The translations under genes and the position numbers were made by a program. From NCBI GenBank assembly GCA_030062745.1, contig CP099842.1, forward strand, positions 9,679,838 to 9,743,837: 64,000 nt of DNA. Reading direction: 5' to 3'. Below the pieces are notes generated by a model. That model ran no database searches, was not told the DNA's origin, and saw only the letters and a list, made by a program, of their open reading frames with translations. Origin of the DNA: Capitulum mitella (Eukaryota > Arthropoda > Thecostraca > Pollicipedomorpha > Pollicipedidae). How positions within the stretch are numbered: the stretch's first letter is position 1; each line of letters opens with the position of its first letter. Below, piece after piece: positions 54,201 to 64,000 of the stretch.

Positions 54201-57200
54201 ACTAATATACGTTCTTGTAAGAGGGACATTTCAGCCTTTTGAAGTCTTTGATGTTTTCCTGGAAATCTCACCGTGGCTTCGAAATTTCTGAATGCAGTCA
54301 CAAGGTTCGCCTGTTTCGGAAGCACTACTGTGTTCATAGTCAACGCAAGGTAGTTATGGACAGCGCTTAGTTCCTAGTAATGCAATTCTTGATTGATCTC
54401 GTCGGTTTCCTCGACGTCACTGAACGAGTGAACGACGAAGAATATCACCGCAAGTGTCACAACTTGCATCGTAATTTCAGTATTAAGCCAACGCTGAAGA
54501 AGGTGTCGAAGTACGAAAACAAATTCGCTAAGCTTCAGAAGAAGGCCGCCGAATTCAACTTCCGAAACCAGCTGAAGCAGGTCAAGAAGAAAGAATTCAC
54601 CCTCGACGACGAAGACAAAGACGTAAGTTAGGCTGGCGTAGGACAATGGCTGCGTCACGACGAGAAATCGCACTCCGTGAATGTGGACGTTGAGTGCTGC
54701 CCCTAGAAAGGATACGTATTTCAGTCGTATCGTTCACGACCACTGAAACTCTTTGCGCTGCTGATTTGCAGAGCTAGCCACTTTGGATAGATGGCCCTGT
54801 ATAGACATTTAGATCCGTGTAAAATTGAGTAGTTTCCGTCGTTTGCACATTGTAGTGTATGTATCGTTTGCTTGCATGAATTCCAGTTCAAAGGTAACGT
54901 AAACCAATCAGTCTGCTCCGCACTCCAGCTCCTTCCATAAAAAACGACCGATGTAAACCTTGTGCTTTTTTAGGTCTCTGGACCATGTTTCGAATGTTTT
55001 TGTTTCGGGCTTCACCTTCAGTTTATTCCAAAGACCAACGGCACTTATTAACCGAGCCGGAAAATTTTCAGATGTGATTTTTTTAGCGTCTCGAGAACCA
55101 AACAAACGCGTCCGCCACCGGCTCGCGGATCAACTTTTTTATTTACTCGAAATCAAAATGACTTTGCCATTCATCTCAGGTAAATCAGATCGATGGCTCA
55201 CCATGACGTGCTATTCGGAGACCAGAAGGTCTCGACACGCCAATAACCGGTCAAGAAAAACGCACTATGATTTGACGAAACCTTTCTGTGGAGACTGGAG
55301 CACCTTTAGATGCTAGGCGTTACTTAGTGTATTACACGGCACTTAGTCTGCAGTACATGTAGAAAGTTGTGTGGACTGCCCTAAAACCCCTGCGGTACCT
55401 TCACACAGCACCTTGAGTAGTTATAGACAGTGGATGGCTGCCGCACCGTTGTGCAGCTGCCGTAGATAGCCTGATCAGCTGCCGTGAATAGCCGCCGGCG
55501 GGAGCCAGTGTACACAGGCGCCATGCTCCTGCTCGGTGCCGCCGGCCGCCGTCGGCGCCGCTTTCGGCCGGCCGTGACGGCGGCGGCGGCGGCGGCGCTG
55601 CCGAAATAGCCCGGCTGGCGGCCGGCCAGCCGCCTCCCCCGCCCGCCGTGAACGCCGCCCTGCTTTCAGGTCAAGGAGAAGGCGGAGTGGCAGCAGAAGA
55701 AGGCCGTGTAGGGCGCCGCGCCGTCGCCGTCGTGTTCGGCCGCCGGCCGCGGCTCGGTCCGGTCCGGGCCGCGCCGGGCCGGCCGCCCGCCGGGAGTGTT
55801 CCCATCTCCGCATATCACAGCACTCATGACCGCAGCCGGCACTCACCGCCTGGGAGCGTAATTTTCTACTTTGCAAGCGATGTCCGTCGCCGAATGAAAT
55901 ACACGGTTATTTAACATTGCCGGTGGTATCGAGGGTTCACTGCAGAGGCCTCACGAAGGTTCAGCTTGATCTAGAGCAAGCGGTCCTCAGGAGGTGAGAT
56001 TTTCCGTCGTTGTTTTGTCTTCTCACGCTTGGCTCCTTTTTATTCAGTCTTTCAGCACGGTTTTTACATCGCCAACAGCTTTCTCTCGACGGAGAATGGT
56101 ACGATGCTGATGACCAGAGGACTGCACTATAACAAAGAACCGCAGCAAAACTTTCCAGCTTTATTCCAGTTTCCTAACACGAAGCGCTTACTAACACCAT
56201 GCCACACCAGCTTATCATACTGTTTTAACAGTACTGCTAATCGTTCTAGCATTTTCTTCACAGTTTTCTTCCTCCAATATCCAGACATTTCAGTGCCGCC
56301 TTCGGTTGATGGCGTGGCTTTTCGTTGTCACATTATCCGCTGCAACATTTTTTTTTTTAACATGACACCGTATTCTCTATTCCGAACAGACGCCGTGCGC
56401 ATTTGGTAATCTCCGCTCCGTCCGTATGCTGAGTGGGAAATAACCATGTTCCGTCCCTCCAAGCCAGGGCATTTCGTGTCGGCGCGGCAACGGAGGCCGT
56501 CCGTTGATCAGAGCCCTGTTCTCAGGCCGGGAAACCTGACTGGGCCCCGAAACACGAAGGCGACGAAGAGAAGAAGGTAAACAGTCGGGGCCTGCAGTCA
56601 TGGCGTTGTGCCAGCTTGTGATTTCCCGGATTCGAGTCATTGAACTGTTTCATGAGGCGTCGGTCATTGTAGCAGCAAGCCATAAAGAGGCTGCTGAGGT
56701 TCAAAAAGGAAGCACTCCACCGATGTGTTATAGAGTATGGACATTTTCGTCCCACCCTGCAATCTAACGTCCTCGCGTAGAATTTATTTTGGAAGATACC
56801 TGCTGGTTCTCTTCTGTCCTCGCTGTCTTGACCTTCACAGCAAGCATGCGGTTGTGAGAAACTGAAACGTTTGCGCTCGGACGTAGGCCATAGTCATGTC
56901 TCACCTCTTGTTTCCAGGCTGCGGATCAGGATCTTGTGCATGCGTATTTTATACATTAAACTCAGCCGTTTCCGAAAGGCCCCTTAACAGTCCTGGCGTG
57001 ATGTAATTATTAACATCCTTAGCCCCCATGCTATGCACAATATTTCCTGGAAGTACTACACTAACAATATTTCAATCAGTCCTCGAAACTGCATTTTTGT
57101 AGCTTGCTCCGGACGAAGGAATAACTTTCGCTATCCGCCGTCTCTCTCGGGCAGTTGTTGTCCTTCTCAGGCTATCGGTTCAGCGCGGTGCCGTGATTTT

Positions 57201-59315
57201 GATAAAATGAATCAGAGCTTTGCTGTGGTTTCGACGCCAGATAATTTCCAGGTATTAAGTCCCATTTGGATTTTGGTGGCAAAAAAACAAGACTGAAAAG
57301 CAATGTGTTCGGAATCCGAAGTCCAGATCAGCATCTTACGTTATCTAAATGCAATATCACAAAAAGTCGTGCACTGTGGAGGAAGGCGAAATAAGTGATA
57401 TTTGGAAATGGTTGTAACAGTGCTGTTGATGTCTGATCACAAGACACTGATGAACAATTAAGGAGGAACTGGCAGTCTGGCGCCGAGTCAGGCTGTGACC
57501 TTTTTACGAACCAGTCGTGCAAGACCGAACGGAAACGCCTTAGAAAACCCCAACTGCAGCAGCTGAGGCGCCGCTGCTCCCACCGCGCCTGATCGCCGGC
57601 GCCACCCCCGTGTCCGCGAGCCGGACGCCCCAGGGGAGGCAGCCGGGGTCCGCCGCAGGCCGGGCGGCGCTCTGGCTCGGCCTTTCGGGGACCGGATCTG
57701 GGGAGCCGTGGATGCTCTGTTGTGTACTGACCGCCCGTGTGTTGGCCGGCAGGAGGGCGAAGAAGGAGGGGCGGCGCCGGCCGAGTCGGCACCGGCGGAA
57801 GGTTCGTACTCGCGCTGGCATCGAACAGTCTTCTGCCGGGGCGCTCAGAACGGAGCCGTGGTTTGGACATCGTGGATCGTTTGGTCTGCATGATTTGCAC
57901 ATACGTGCCATGTAGAGGAGATGACGTTTCGTGCACGTACGCATATTTTAGCTTAACATCTCTGCTCAGATCAGTCAGCCAAATGATTTATTGAACGGTA
58001 GAATCTGGCCAAAAATGAACTCGTTGCATTTTGTCTGGTTTAACTTAGGTTGCGCATGCACGCAGTCCTGCTGCACGTCCATTCTGGACAAGGGTATTGG
58101 TGCATCTGGCGGTAGCGAATGGTCCTGAGTCGTTGGTCATGAGCAAAACTTGGTTGGATCACTGACTGTATGGCTCGCTTAGTAATTAACAGCAAGACTG
58201 ATCGCATCACCTCTTCGGGAGAGGTGCAAGTGCACCTGGTATCTGCCTGACATTTTCGTTGACAGGGATGCACACCATTCCAGGATACCTGAGCCAGTTA
58301 TCGATTCTACGAGGAGCAGACAATTGTGCGGTTTTTTCTTTGTAAGAATAGCGGTAGACATATTCTGTGTTACGCTATCTAATCTGTGCTTTAAGCCCGG
58401 TGTAATTCAGGATGACTTGAAACAAAAAAGGTGGTTGGTTCGAACAGCATGGTTGGACGCCTGTTTCGCTACCACCGCCGGGTTTCAAGGCTGTGTCTTT
58501 ATGACGCTGCCGCCTGTTTGACGGCGATGAGAGCTTGTTCCAAACGACATCGAAACGGCAGACGGATCGGATGCCACTCAGAGGCGGCTGACGTAAATAG
58601 CTGGCGCGGGCGCCGGCTGGTGGGAACAGGCCGGCGCCGCCTCCGGCCGGCCGACGATGAGACGGCGCTAAATTTATCGCAGCTCCGGCCGAGGGCGAGA
58701 ACACCGACGGCCCGACCGCCGACGCCACGCTCGCGGCGCCAGCTGACGCGGCGCCGGCTGACGCAGCGCCAGCTGATGCAGCGCCGGCCGACGCGACGCC
58801 GGCCGACGCGGCGCCAGCCGAGCCGGCCCCTGCGGACGCGGCGCCGGCCGAGGCGGCTCCCGCGGAGGAAGCGCCGACTGAGACAGCCGCAGCTGAGGCG
58901 CCGGCCGCCGCCGAGTGAAGAAGCCTGTGCGGTTCTTCGCCTCAGGATATCCTCAATCAAACCCTGCCGTTTCTTTGTCCTATTTATTTCCTTCGTTTCT
59001 TCTGTTTTCCTCGGAGTCCTTCACCGTCCGTGGCACTGTCTTCCCTTCGTCTATTCCACATTCAATCTGTACTTTTTCTCTGTATCCTTCATTTCTTCCC
59101 CTCACATTCTGCCTATCCTTTCTTTCCTCCGTTTTCTCCCTCGCCTTCGATTTTCTGTCCACTGCGTCAGCTGACTTATGCTCGATGTGTAAGATTCTCG
59201 TATGAGGCATTGCGTTGCAGCAAGTGGCCAACCAAGCTGCGCTCGGAGCAAAATTTGCTAATTTGTATCGATTCACTGCAGTGGGTTGACAATAAAATAT
59301 ACATTTACGTCGTGA
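40283..59315 (+). CDS. wupA-like TnI: troponin I, arthropod type, with alternative N- and C-termini (gene span)
   Basis: Coding exons: 40311-40333, optional 41194-41295, either 45841-45862 or 46359-46392, 46982-47020, 48943-49071, 49531-49654, either 50411-50511 or 52184-52284, 54102-54145 and 54481-54622. The end is either 55670-55711 (stop) or 56526-56576, 57753-57801 and 58683-58918. All joins keep frame. Without the optional exon and with the 22-nt exon, the short form is about 221 residues and the long form about 319. Hallmarks are [33 protein letters not shown], the two KWDLE exons, VNDLRGKF and [13 protein letters not shown]. Troponin I is the inhibitory subunit of the thin-filament troponin complex: it binds actin, troponin C and troponin T and blocks myosin until calcium rises. 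The acidic MSDDEEY start resembles arthropod troponin T, and the long form ends in a Pro/Ala-rich tail like Lethocerus troponin H. Confidence 0.95.
41194..41295 (+). CDS. wupA-like TnI: TnI optional cassette exon (predicted)
   Basis: GC-rich coding-like sequence encodes [18 protein letters not shown] and [11 protein letters not shown]. Two acceptors 9 nt apart (before 41194 and 41203) and a GA|GTACGG donor at 41296 keep phase 2 at both ends, so it can enter before either acidic exon. If the donor is ignored the frame runs to TGA at 41372-41374. The motif faintly recalls smoothelin-type EELTDE helices. No RNA support is available. Confidence 0.4.
41820..42565. repeat. 30/27-bp minisatellite in a TnI intron
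   Basis: About 25 units of CTGAGGTGTTGTCTGTCTCTG plus CACCGGAGC, in 30-bp and 27-bp versions. Both lengths are multiples of three and lack stops in most frames, so frames of 300-540 codons appear on both strands. Part of the array shows a higher-order 87-bp period (30+27+30). Confidence 0.95.
42583..42780. repeat. three ~67-bp repeats next to the 30-bp array
   Basis: Three direct copies of a unit with GCTGGCCCCGGT, TATGCCGGAGCCGGC and CTGTGCCGGCTGTGTAGT. Confidence 0.8.
42781..45840. other. remainder of the large TnI intron
   Basis: A CpG-dense patch lies at 42780-43050. CTAAAAATA on the minus strand at 43510-43518 is one edge base from a MEF2 consensus and could be a muscle enhancer site. 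Open frames at 44929-45243 and 45396-45707 show no known domain. Confidence 0.35.
45841..45862 (+). CDS. wupA-like TnI: TnI acidic microexon A (22 nt)
   Basis: After TCCGACCCAG it adds one base to complete Ser, then SEEEVDE, and ends GAG|GTAGGA in phase 0. Its length is 3n+1. Confidence 0.8.
46359..46392 (+). CDS. wupA-like TnI: TnI acidic microexon B (34 nt)
   Basis: After GACTTGCAG it completes Ser, then [11 protein letters not shown], and ends CAG|GTAATG in phase 0. It is also 3n+1, so with microexon A it must be mutually exclusive to keep frame. Confidence 0.82.
46395..46960. other. CpG-dense intron patch
   Basis: Extremely GC- and CpG-rich intron sequence gives open antisense frames of up to 188 codons with no domain. 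It may mark an internal promoter or simply the GC-rich halo seen around many exons here. Confidence 0.3.
46982..47020 (+). CDS. wupA-like TnI: TnI exon with [13 protein letters not shown]
   Basis: 13 codons after GTGTTTCAG, ending GCC|GTAAGT, phase 0 at both ends. It is a basic, helical lead-in to the next exon. Confidence 0.85.
47021..48942. other. TnI intron
   Basis: Ordinary AT-richer intron; no repeat or other gene is recognised. Confidence 0.5.
48943..49071 (+). CDS. wupA-like TnI: TnI exon with [11 protein letters not shown] (troponin C/T-binding N region)
   Basis: 43 codons, phase 0, ending [25 protein letters not shown] and [14 protein letters not shown] are near-identical to crayfish and fly TnI. 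Confidence 0.96.
49531..49654 (+). CDS. wupA-like TnI: TnI exon with [16 protein letters not shown]
   Basis: 124 nt after CGTTCCCAG, ending GAAG|GTAAGG in phase 1. It carries [14 protein letters not shown], part of the troponin T-binding coiled coil, with the conserved Cys. Confidence 0.96.
50411..50511 (+). CDS. wupA-like TnI: TnI alternative exon 6-like, version 1
   Basis: 101 nt after CCTTCTAG, encoding [17 protein letters not shown] and [16 protein letters not shown]. The donor CAG|GTTCGT is weak but recurs in this gene. Confidence 0.93.
50903..50992. repeat. (CT)n microsatellite
   Basis: About 44 CT units with one TT interruption. Confidence 0.97.
51090..51195. repeat. (AT)n microsatellite with inverted ATGTATATATACAT segments
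   Basis: AT repeats, then ATAATGTATATATA mirrored by TATATATATACATTAT, forming a potential long hairpin. Confidence 0.93.
51240..51287. repeat. (TA)n microsatellite
   Basis: About 24 TA units. Confidence 0.95.
52184..52284 (+). CDS. wupA-like TnI: TnI alternative exon 6-like, version 2
   Basis: 101 nt after CTTTTATAG, the same length and phase as version 1. It encodes [18 protein letters not shown] and [15 protein letters not shown] and ends [20 protein letters not shown] resembles the Drosophila YICEGQKWDLE version. Confidence 0.93.
52440..53080. other. GC-rich TnI intron patch with minisatellite
   Basis: CpG-rich intron whose 183-codon + frame (52399-52950) has no domain. From about 52855 to 53035 there are about five diverged copies of a unit with GACTAGAGCGGCTCCCGGC and TTCAGTC. 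Confidence 0.6.
54102..54145 (+). CDS. wupA-like TnI: TnI exon with [14 protein letters not shown]
   Basis: 44 nt after CATCTTTCAG, ending AAATT|GTAAGT in phase 2; the split codon becomes Phe (GKF). Confidence 0.96.
54481..54622 (+). CDS. wupA-like TnI: TnI exon with [14 protein letters not shown] (actin/TnC-binding region)
   Basis: 142 nt after GTAATTTCAG, ending GAC|GTAAGT in phase 0. [17 protein letters not shown] and [14 protein letters not shown] match arthropod TnI. Confidence 0.97.
55670..55711 (+). CDS. wupA-like TnI: TnI alternative terminal exon, short C-terminus
   Basis: After TGCTTTCAG it encodes [13 protein letters not shown] and stops at TAG (55709-55711). Using it removes the Pro/Ala tail. 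No strong AATAAA is seen; AATACA near 55897 is a weak variant. Confidence 0.8.
   Translation, partial: VKEKAEWQQKKAV
56526..56576 (+). CDS. wupA-like TnI: TnI long-form exon with [16 protein letters not shown]
   Basis: 17 codons, phase 0 at both ends, after TGTTCTCAG and before AAG|GTAAAC. It corresponds to the KKPDWSKGKPGD end of fly TnI. Confidence 0.88.
57753..57801 (+). CDS. wupA-like TnI: TnI long-form exon with [16 protein letters not shown]
   Basis: 49 nt after GGCCGGCAG, ending GAAG|GTTCGT in phase 1. It starts the Ala/Pro-rich tail. Confidence 0.78.
58683..58918 (+). CDS. wupA-like TnI: TnI long-form terminal exon, Pro/Ala-rich tail
   Basis: After AATTTATCGCAG. About 78 residues, mostly repeats of [10 protein letters not shown] and TPADA, ending EAPAAAE and TGA at 58916-58918. 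Phase 1 of the previous exon gives Ala at the junction. The frame is free of stops only on this strand and phase over the repeat, and Asp/Glu recur every fifth residue. Confidence 0.85.
58919..59315 (+). other. TnI 3' untranslated region
   Basis: A pyrimidine-rich trailer (many TTCC and CTTT runs) ends with AATAAA at 59291-59296. Confidence 0.75.
59291..59296 (+). terminator. poly(A) signal AATAAA of TnI
   Basis: A canonical hexamer about 375 nt after the long-form stop codon, preceding the transposon cluster. Confidence 0.75.
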
Positions 59316-59448
59316 CTTTTGTCGAATCTGCTTTGTAGATAAAGATCCTGGTTTGAAGAAGAGTGGCGTTTCTTTTTCACACAAATTCGCAGACTAGCCT
59401 GGAAGCAGACACTTCTGATGCCTCTGCGACACAACGAATACGCTTTAA

Positions 59449-60652
59449 CCCTACTCCCGGAGGGCTAGACGGTATGGTCGATTTCCGGCAGGGGGGGGCG
59501 GATTCGGCCCCCCCCCGAGATCTCGAGAACTACTCGTCCGATTTCATCGCAACAAACAACAATCGATTCATCGTGACGTGAACTACATTTTTATAAAAAC
59601 AAAGTTTCAAAATTTTGAAATTTGTGGATACAGAGGGGCAAAAATGTCAAAATGGGGGGGGTACTTTTGGACTTCTTATAACTCCATTGTTTATCGATCG
59701 ATTTCGATGAAACTGGCAGGAATCGAGAGATTTTGGATAGGGCTTTTACCATGGATCCGCAAATCTGAAATTTTGAGGAAATTCATGGACGTTCACAGGG
59801 TTTCAAAAATAGGAGGATTAGTTTTCTAACAACTGAATGAACAAAAGACGCAAACACCTTTTTTGGCTTCTGCTAGTCGTGTTATACTAAAGAAGTACAA
59901 ATCGCATTACAATGTTTGTATAATGTTAGCATAGGCGGTGTCAGGGACATGAAAAAGGGGGAACTTTCATGGTCACACGTTTCTCAGATCAACTTGTGAC
60001 CTTTGACCTTAAATGACCTCCAGTAACCTTGGGGGCACTTGGAATGATCTCGTGTGCATTTAAGATTATCTGTAAACGTTTTCAATAACTTGAATTCACT
60101 ATTTCAAAAGTGTCATTTTAGGGCTATGGCGATATAGGGTACGCGCAGACATTTTAGGTCATATCTCCGTGACCCGACCTGATATCAAGCTGAAACTTGG
60201 TACACAAGCAGAAAGCACCGTTCTACGTCACACATCTTCCGGGTTTGGCATTTGAAAAAACGGCGCCGAAATAATTGCAAAAAAAAACAAATTTTGACTT
60301 TTGACTTTGACCTGACTTTGTAAAATGATTTCAGATAAACAAAATTACATCTGCACATTGCCCAACTATTTAGCCATACATCCATGTAAAGTTTTAAGTT
60401 CTATCTTTAAAACTCTGTTTTTGGCAGACATTTTCCTTTTACCTTCAACATGGCCAAAAATGGCATGAGGTACCTCCCAAAAACGTTGCCTGGTTCCACC
60501 CCTGAGCAAAATAGAATTTTGAAATTTTGTCACGGCAGGTAGAAAGAATAGCTAGGAAAAGCGGCCAAGTTTGGTGAAGCTGCGTTAAAAAGCCTGGAAT
60601 TGGCAAGCAAAAAACCCGAGGAGGACGGATTCAGCCCCTGCCGGGAATAGGG
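59449..60652 (+). mobile_element. 1.2-kb TTAA (piggyBac-like) element, copy B
   Basis: TTAA at 59445-59448 and 60653-60656; ends CCCTACTCCCGGAGGG and CCTGCCGGGAATAGGG. Same internal order as copies A (reversed) and C. No transposase. Confidence 0.88.
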
Positions 60653-60656
60653 TTAA

Positions 60657-61844
60657 CCCTATTCCCGGAGGGCTCGACGGTATGGCCAATTCCCGGCGGG
60701 GTGGGGACGGATTCGGCCCCCCTGAGATCTCGAGAACTACACATCCGATTTTATCGCAACAAACGGCAATCGATTTGCCATGATGTAAACTACATTTAAA
60801 AACAAGAAACTTTCAAAATTTTGAAAGGGGTGGATACGGGGGGCAAAAATATCGAAATGGGGGGTGCTTTTGAACTTCTTATAACTGTGTTGTTTATGGG
60901 CTGATTTCAATTAAATTGACATGAATCGAGAGATTATGGATAGGAATTTTACCAGTGATACACACATATGAAATTTTGAGAAAATTCATAGGCGTTCACA
61001 GGGTTTTAAAAATAGGAGGATTAAATTTCCAAGAACTGAATGAAGAAAAGGTAAAAGCCCTTTTTTGGCTTCGGCTAGTCATGTCATGCTAAACAAGTGC
61101 AAATCGTATTACAACGTTTGCATAATGTTAGCATAGGCGGTGCCCGGAACAGTTATGGTCATACGCTCTTCAGGTGAACTTGCGACCTTTGACCTTAAAT
61201 GACCTCTAGTGACCTTGAAGTCACTTGGAATGATCTCGTGTGCATTTAACATTGTCTGTAAACGTTTTCAATAATTTGAATTCACTTTATTTCATAAACT
61301 CCATTTTATGGCTATTGCGATATAGGGTCCGCGCACTGACATTTCAGGTCATAGCTCCGTGACCCGACCTGATATCAAGCTGAAACTTGATGCACAAGTA
61401 GAGGGCACCCTTCTACGTCATGTATATTCCGGGTTTGTCATTTCAGAAAATACCGCTGAATTTATTACTATAAAACCAAATTTTGACTTTTGACCTTGAG
61501 CCTGACCTTGTAAAGTGAACTCAGATGAACAAAATTCTATTTGCACGTTGCCCAACTGTTAAGCTATACATCCATATAAAGTTTTAAGTTTTATCTTAAA
61601 AACGCTTTTTTGAAGTCATTTTCCTTTTATCCTCAAGAGGGCCAAAATTGGCCTGAGGTGCCTCCCAAAAACGTCGCCTGGCTCCGCCCCTGAGCAAAAT
61701 AGAATTTCGTAATTTAGTGTCAGTACATAGAAAGAATAGCTAGGAAAAGTCACCAAGTTCCGTGACGCTGCGTAAAAAACCCTGAGATTGGCAAGCAAAA
61801 AACCCAAGGGGAGGCGGATTCAGCCCCCCTGCCGGGGAATAGCG
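60657..61844 (+). mobile_element. 1.2-kb TTAA (piggyBac-like) element, copy C
   Basis: It starts CCCTATTCCCGGAGGG straight after the TTAA that ends copy B and finishes CCGGGGAATAGCG before TTAA at 61845-61848. It is in the same orientation as B, sharing one TTAA with it. Confidence 0.87.
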
Positions 61845-61848
61845 TTAA

Positions 61849-62265
61849 AACACAAATTTGGTCTTATGGTAGCACCACCAAAGATCTGCTTTAATACCGC
61901 ATTCCACGAAAGGTGAACCGAAGACACCGGTAATGTTTTCAGATCACGTAATGTTTCCGGAGGACTGAACGTACCATAAAACAGAGTTGTCTCTAGAAAG
62001 GGAGACGTAACCGCGAAAATATGCGGATTTCGTTTCGCGTGCAACGCTGATTCCGGACATGGAGTCAAAACCAGCTCGGACCCTATCGCAGGTTTTGCTC
62101 CGGTAGAACCCGGACATCTCGTCGAGAGTGACGCTGATGTCAGACACCAGCACGGCAGGTCCGTCGTTCCGTGCTGCTCCCACACTAATCGCACGCATGC
62201 TCCTCGGCATGCAGTTTGAAGCTGCATCCGGTGCCAGACGTCGGTTGAATGTTTCCGAGCTTCGC
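61849..62265. other. no assignable gene
   Basis: Antisense frames extend over this stretch and the next minisatellite (61820-62479 and 61944-62411, minus strand) but show no known domain. Confidence 0.35.
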
Positions 62266-62269
62266 AGAG

Positions 62270-62520
62270 TACCAGCGACGGTCGCCCAGGCGCAGGCACG
62301 GGATGCCCAGGCGAGACTAAGATCACCCGGGCGGGGACGCCGGGTGATCTGACCGGGAGGGGGGGGGGGCACGGGCACCCAGATGAAGCGCTGACGCCCG
62401 GGCGGAGACATTGGGTACCCAGAGGGAGTCGCGGGACATTGGGCGGAGGCAGGGAAATCTCGGCGGAAGCGCGGGACACCCAGGCGGGAGCACGAGACTT
62501 GGCTCAGCAGAGGAGGAGAG
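62270..62520. repeat. diverged GC-rich minisatellite
   Basis: Irregular units of about 20-25 bp built on GCGGGACACCCAGGCGGGAG, e.g. CACGGGATGCCCAGGCGAGA, with a G-run near 62358. Confidence 0.65.
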
Positions 62521-64000
62521 GGTTACTTGGCGACACAGGCTACAACACGTGACACATGGATATCTAAAACGCAGTATGCACTCTGTAACTTACAATGTTA
62601 GACACGATTTGTTTCAAACGTTAAATCCGGTGTGAAATGACTCATAAGCCTCCAAACGGACGAAGGATCTTATTATTATATTTTTTAGATTGATGCAGAA
62701 AACTGGACCAGGTACAGCTTGTGATAGGGCGTTGTCTGAAATTCCACTATGCGTCAGCAACAGCGTGCTTGAGATGTGAGTTTCCACCAGTGACAGGCCC
62801 CATGTCGCTAGTCCTTTTCGCCCGCCATACTCTAAACTAAATCTTGGTTTCTCCTTCGGCTTCCGCCAAATTTGATGCTCTGTCTTTATCCGGAATGCCA
62901 CACTCATACAAAGCCAACGATGCACAAGTTGAACCAGAAAGTGAAGTGCTCTAATGGAAATCGAAATGAAATATTCTCAAGATGCTCTTCATAGTGTTCA
63001 GCCGAAAATATTCTAGTCAGCTGCCTCGCGCGGCCTGATCTGATGAAATCTGACGGCCGCACCAAAGTCGATGCAAATCTGAAAGACTTGCGCTCAGTAG
63101 CAAAATTAACTTGTATTATTTATTTATTATTTATTAATCATTCTTCCCACATTCGACGGTTTACTGTGGGAGTCCATCATTTTCACTGAGACGTCGATGT
63201 GACACTTACAGCTATTGTCCAGTGGTCTTGGTTATTGAGACAACTGTGCAGAGTCATGCGCTCGACAGGTGAACGAATTACGTCGGTTGGCCACAGGTGC
63301 GATGACGTCACGAGCCATCCAGCGTCAACGACTGCACATAACGGGCTGGAAACGACCCCCTGCGTCTCCTTACTGTCGGCGCTGCCTACAGATAGGGATC
63401 CATGATGTTCCGCGCTAAGAACTTTATTGTCTGATGGTGACAGTGCAACATAGAAGACATGATGAAACAACACCAACGTGGAGTTCAGCATCTCCAGTTC
63501 AGCTGGACAAAGCCAGAGCTGGCTCTCCGCCCAACAGCCGTACACCACAGCCATATGTCGGGGACAGGTGCAGCAACAGACACTTAGGATTACCTGCAAC
63601 CTGACAGATGCACCTGCAAACCGTACATCATCCACCACACAACACTATGTCTAAAACGACCGCTTCGACTGATCTTAGGAACAAAACATGTGTGTCCGTG
63701 ACAATGCTGTTCTAACATTCAAAGAGGTACACCTGGAATGCGCCACACAAACACAAATACCCAAAATTGGTCGGGAAACCTCGTTACTGCTAGTCATGCG
63801 TCATTTCCAATCACATCGTACGCGTTATCGAACGAACACTGACCACCGATCATCGGTTAGTCATCGCCATAAAAAGATATATAGGAAAAAGTCGGTAAAC
63901 GGACAATCGCATTAATTAGGCGCGCAGTTCGTAATACGCCAATGACGATACACGGCAAAGTCACAATGAGCGCAGAACTCTGCCACGCAGCCCAACACAA
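62521..64000. other. unassigned right end
   Basis: A short TTTA repeat lies at about 63116-63136. Minus-strand frames 62614-62925 and 63183-63638 show no domain I can name. Confidence 0.35.

Overview
The window is animal genomic DNA. It has multi-exon genes with GT-AG introns, GC-rich exons in AT-richer introns, many microsatellites and minisatellites, and several families of non-autonomous DNA transposons. The troponin I gene is of the arthropod type, with alternative versions of the fourth-helix exon as in insect wupA, and there is a degenerate (CCTAA)n block of the arthropod telomere kind. I infer an arthropod, most likely a crustacean; the high GC and codon bias would fit a barnacle, but that last step is a guess.

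Three host genes are recognisable, all on the + strand. (1) PDZD8, an ER membrane lipid-transfer and tethering protein: about 17 exons from 11370 to 24157 encoding about 941 residues (membrane anchor, SMP domain, PDZ, C2-like fold, C1 zinc finger, acidic/coiled-coil tail). (2) IFT57, an intraflagellar transport IFT-B subunit: one large exon 33900-35101 plus a terminal exon 35557-35863. (3) Troponin I: coding exons from 40311 to 58918, poly(A) signal at 59291. Its exon phases allow alternative N-termini, two interchangeable 101-nt exons, and either a short C-terminus or a long Pro/Ala-rich one.

Layout: 1-11 kb holds no gene I can name, only AT-rich DNA, a TA microsatellite, a self-complementary TACG repeat, two CpG-dense islands and a 28-bp minisatellite leading into PDZD8. 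11.4-24.2 kb is PDZD8 with minisatellites in its introns. 24.2-33.9 kb is a transposon-rich gap with a 1.9-kb hAT-like element carrying an internal satellite, several 160-bp hAT MITEs, a 1.2-kb TTAA/piggyBac-like element and a telomere-like block. 33.9-35.9 kb is IFT57. 35.9-40.3 kb is the intergenic and promoter region of troponin I. 40.3-59.3 kb is troponin I. 59.4-61.9 kb is a head-to-tail pair of the TTAA elements, and 61.9-64 kb is unassigned.

The most unusual signals are two minisatellites that grew out of splice junctions: one multiplies the IFT57 3' splice site in an exact 69-bp, frame-preserving register, the other multiplies a PDZD8 5' splice site at about 40 bp. The next is a troponin I gene that combines a troponin-T-like acidic start with a troponin-H-like Pro/Ala tail. 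All exon boundaries were read by eye from splice consensus, phase and family knowledge; no alignment or RNA evidence was available.
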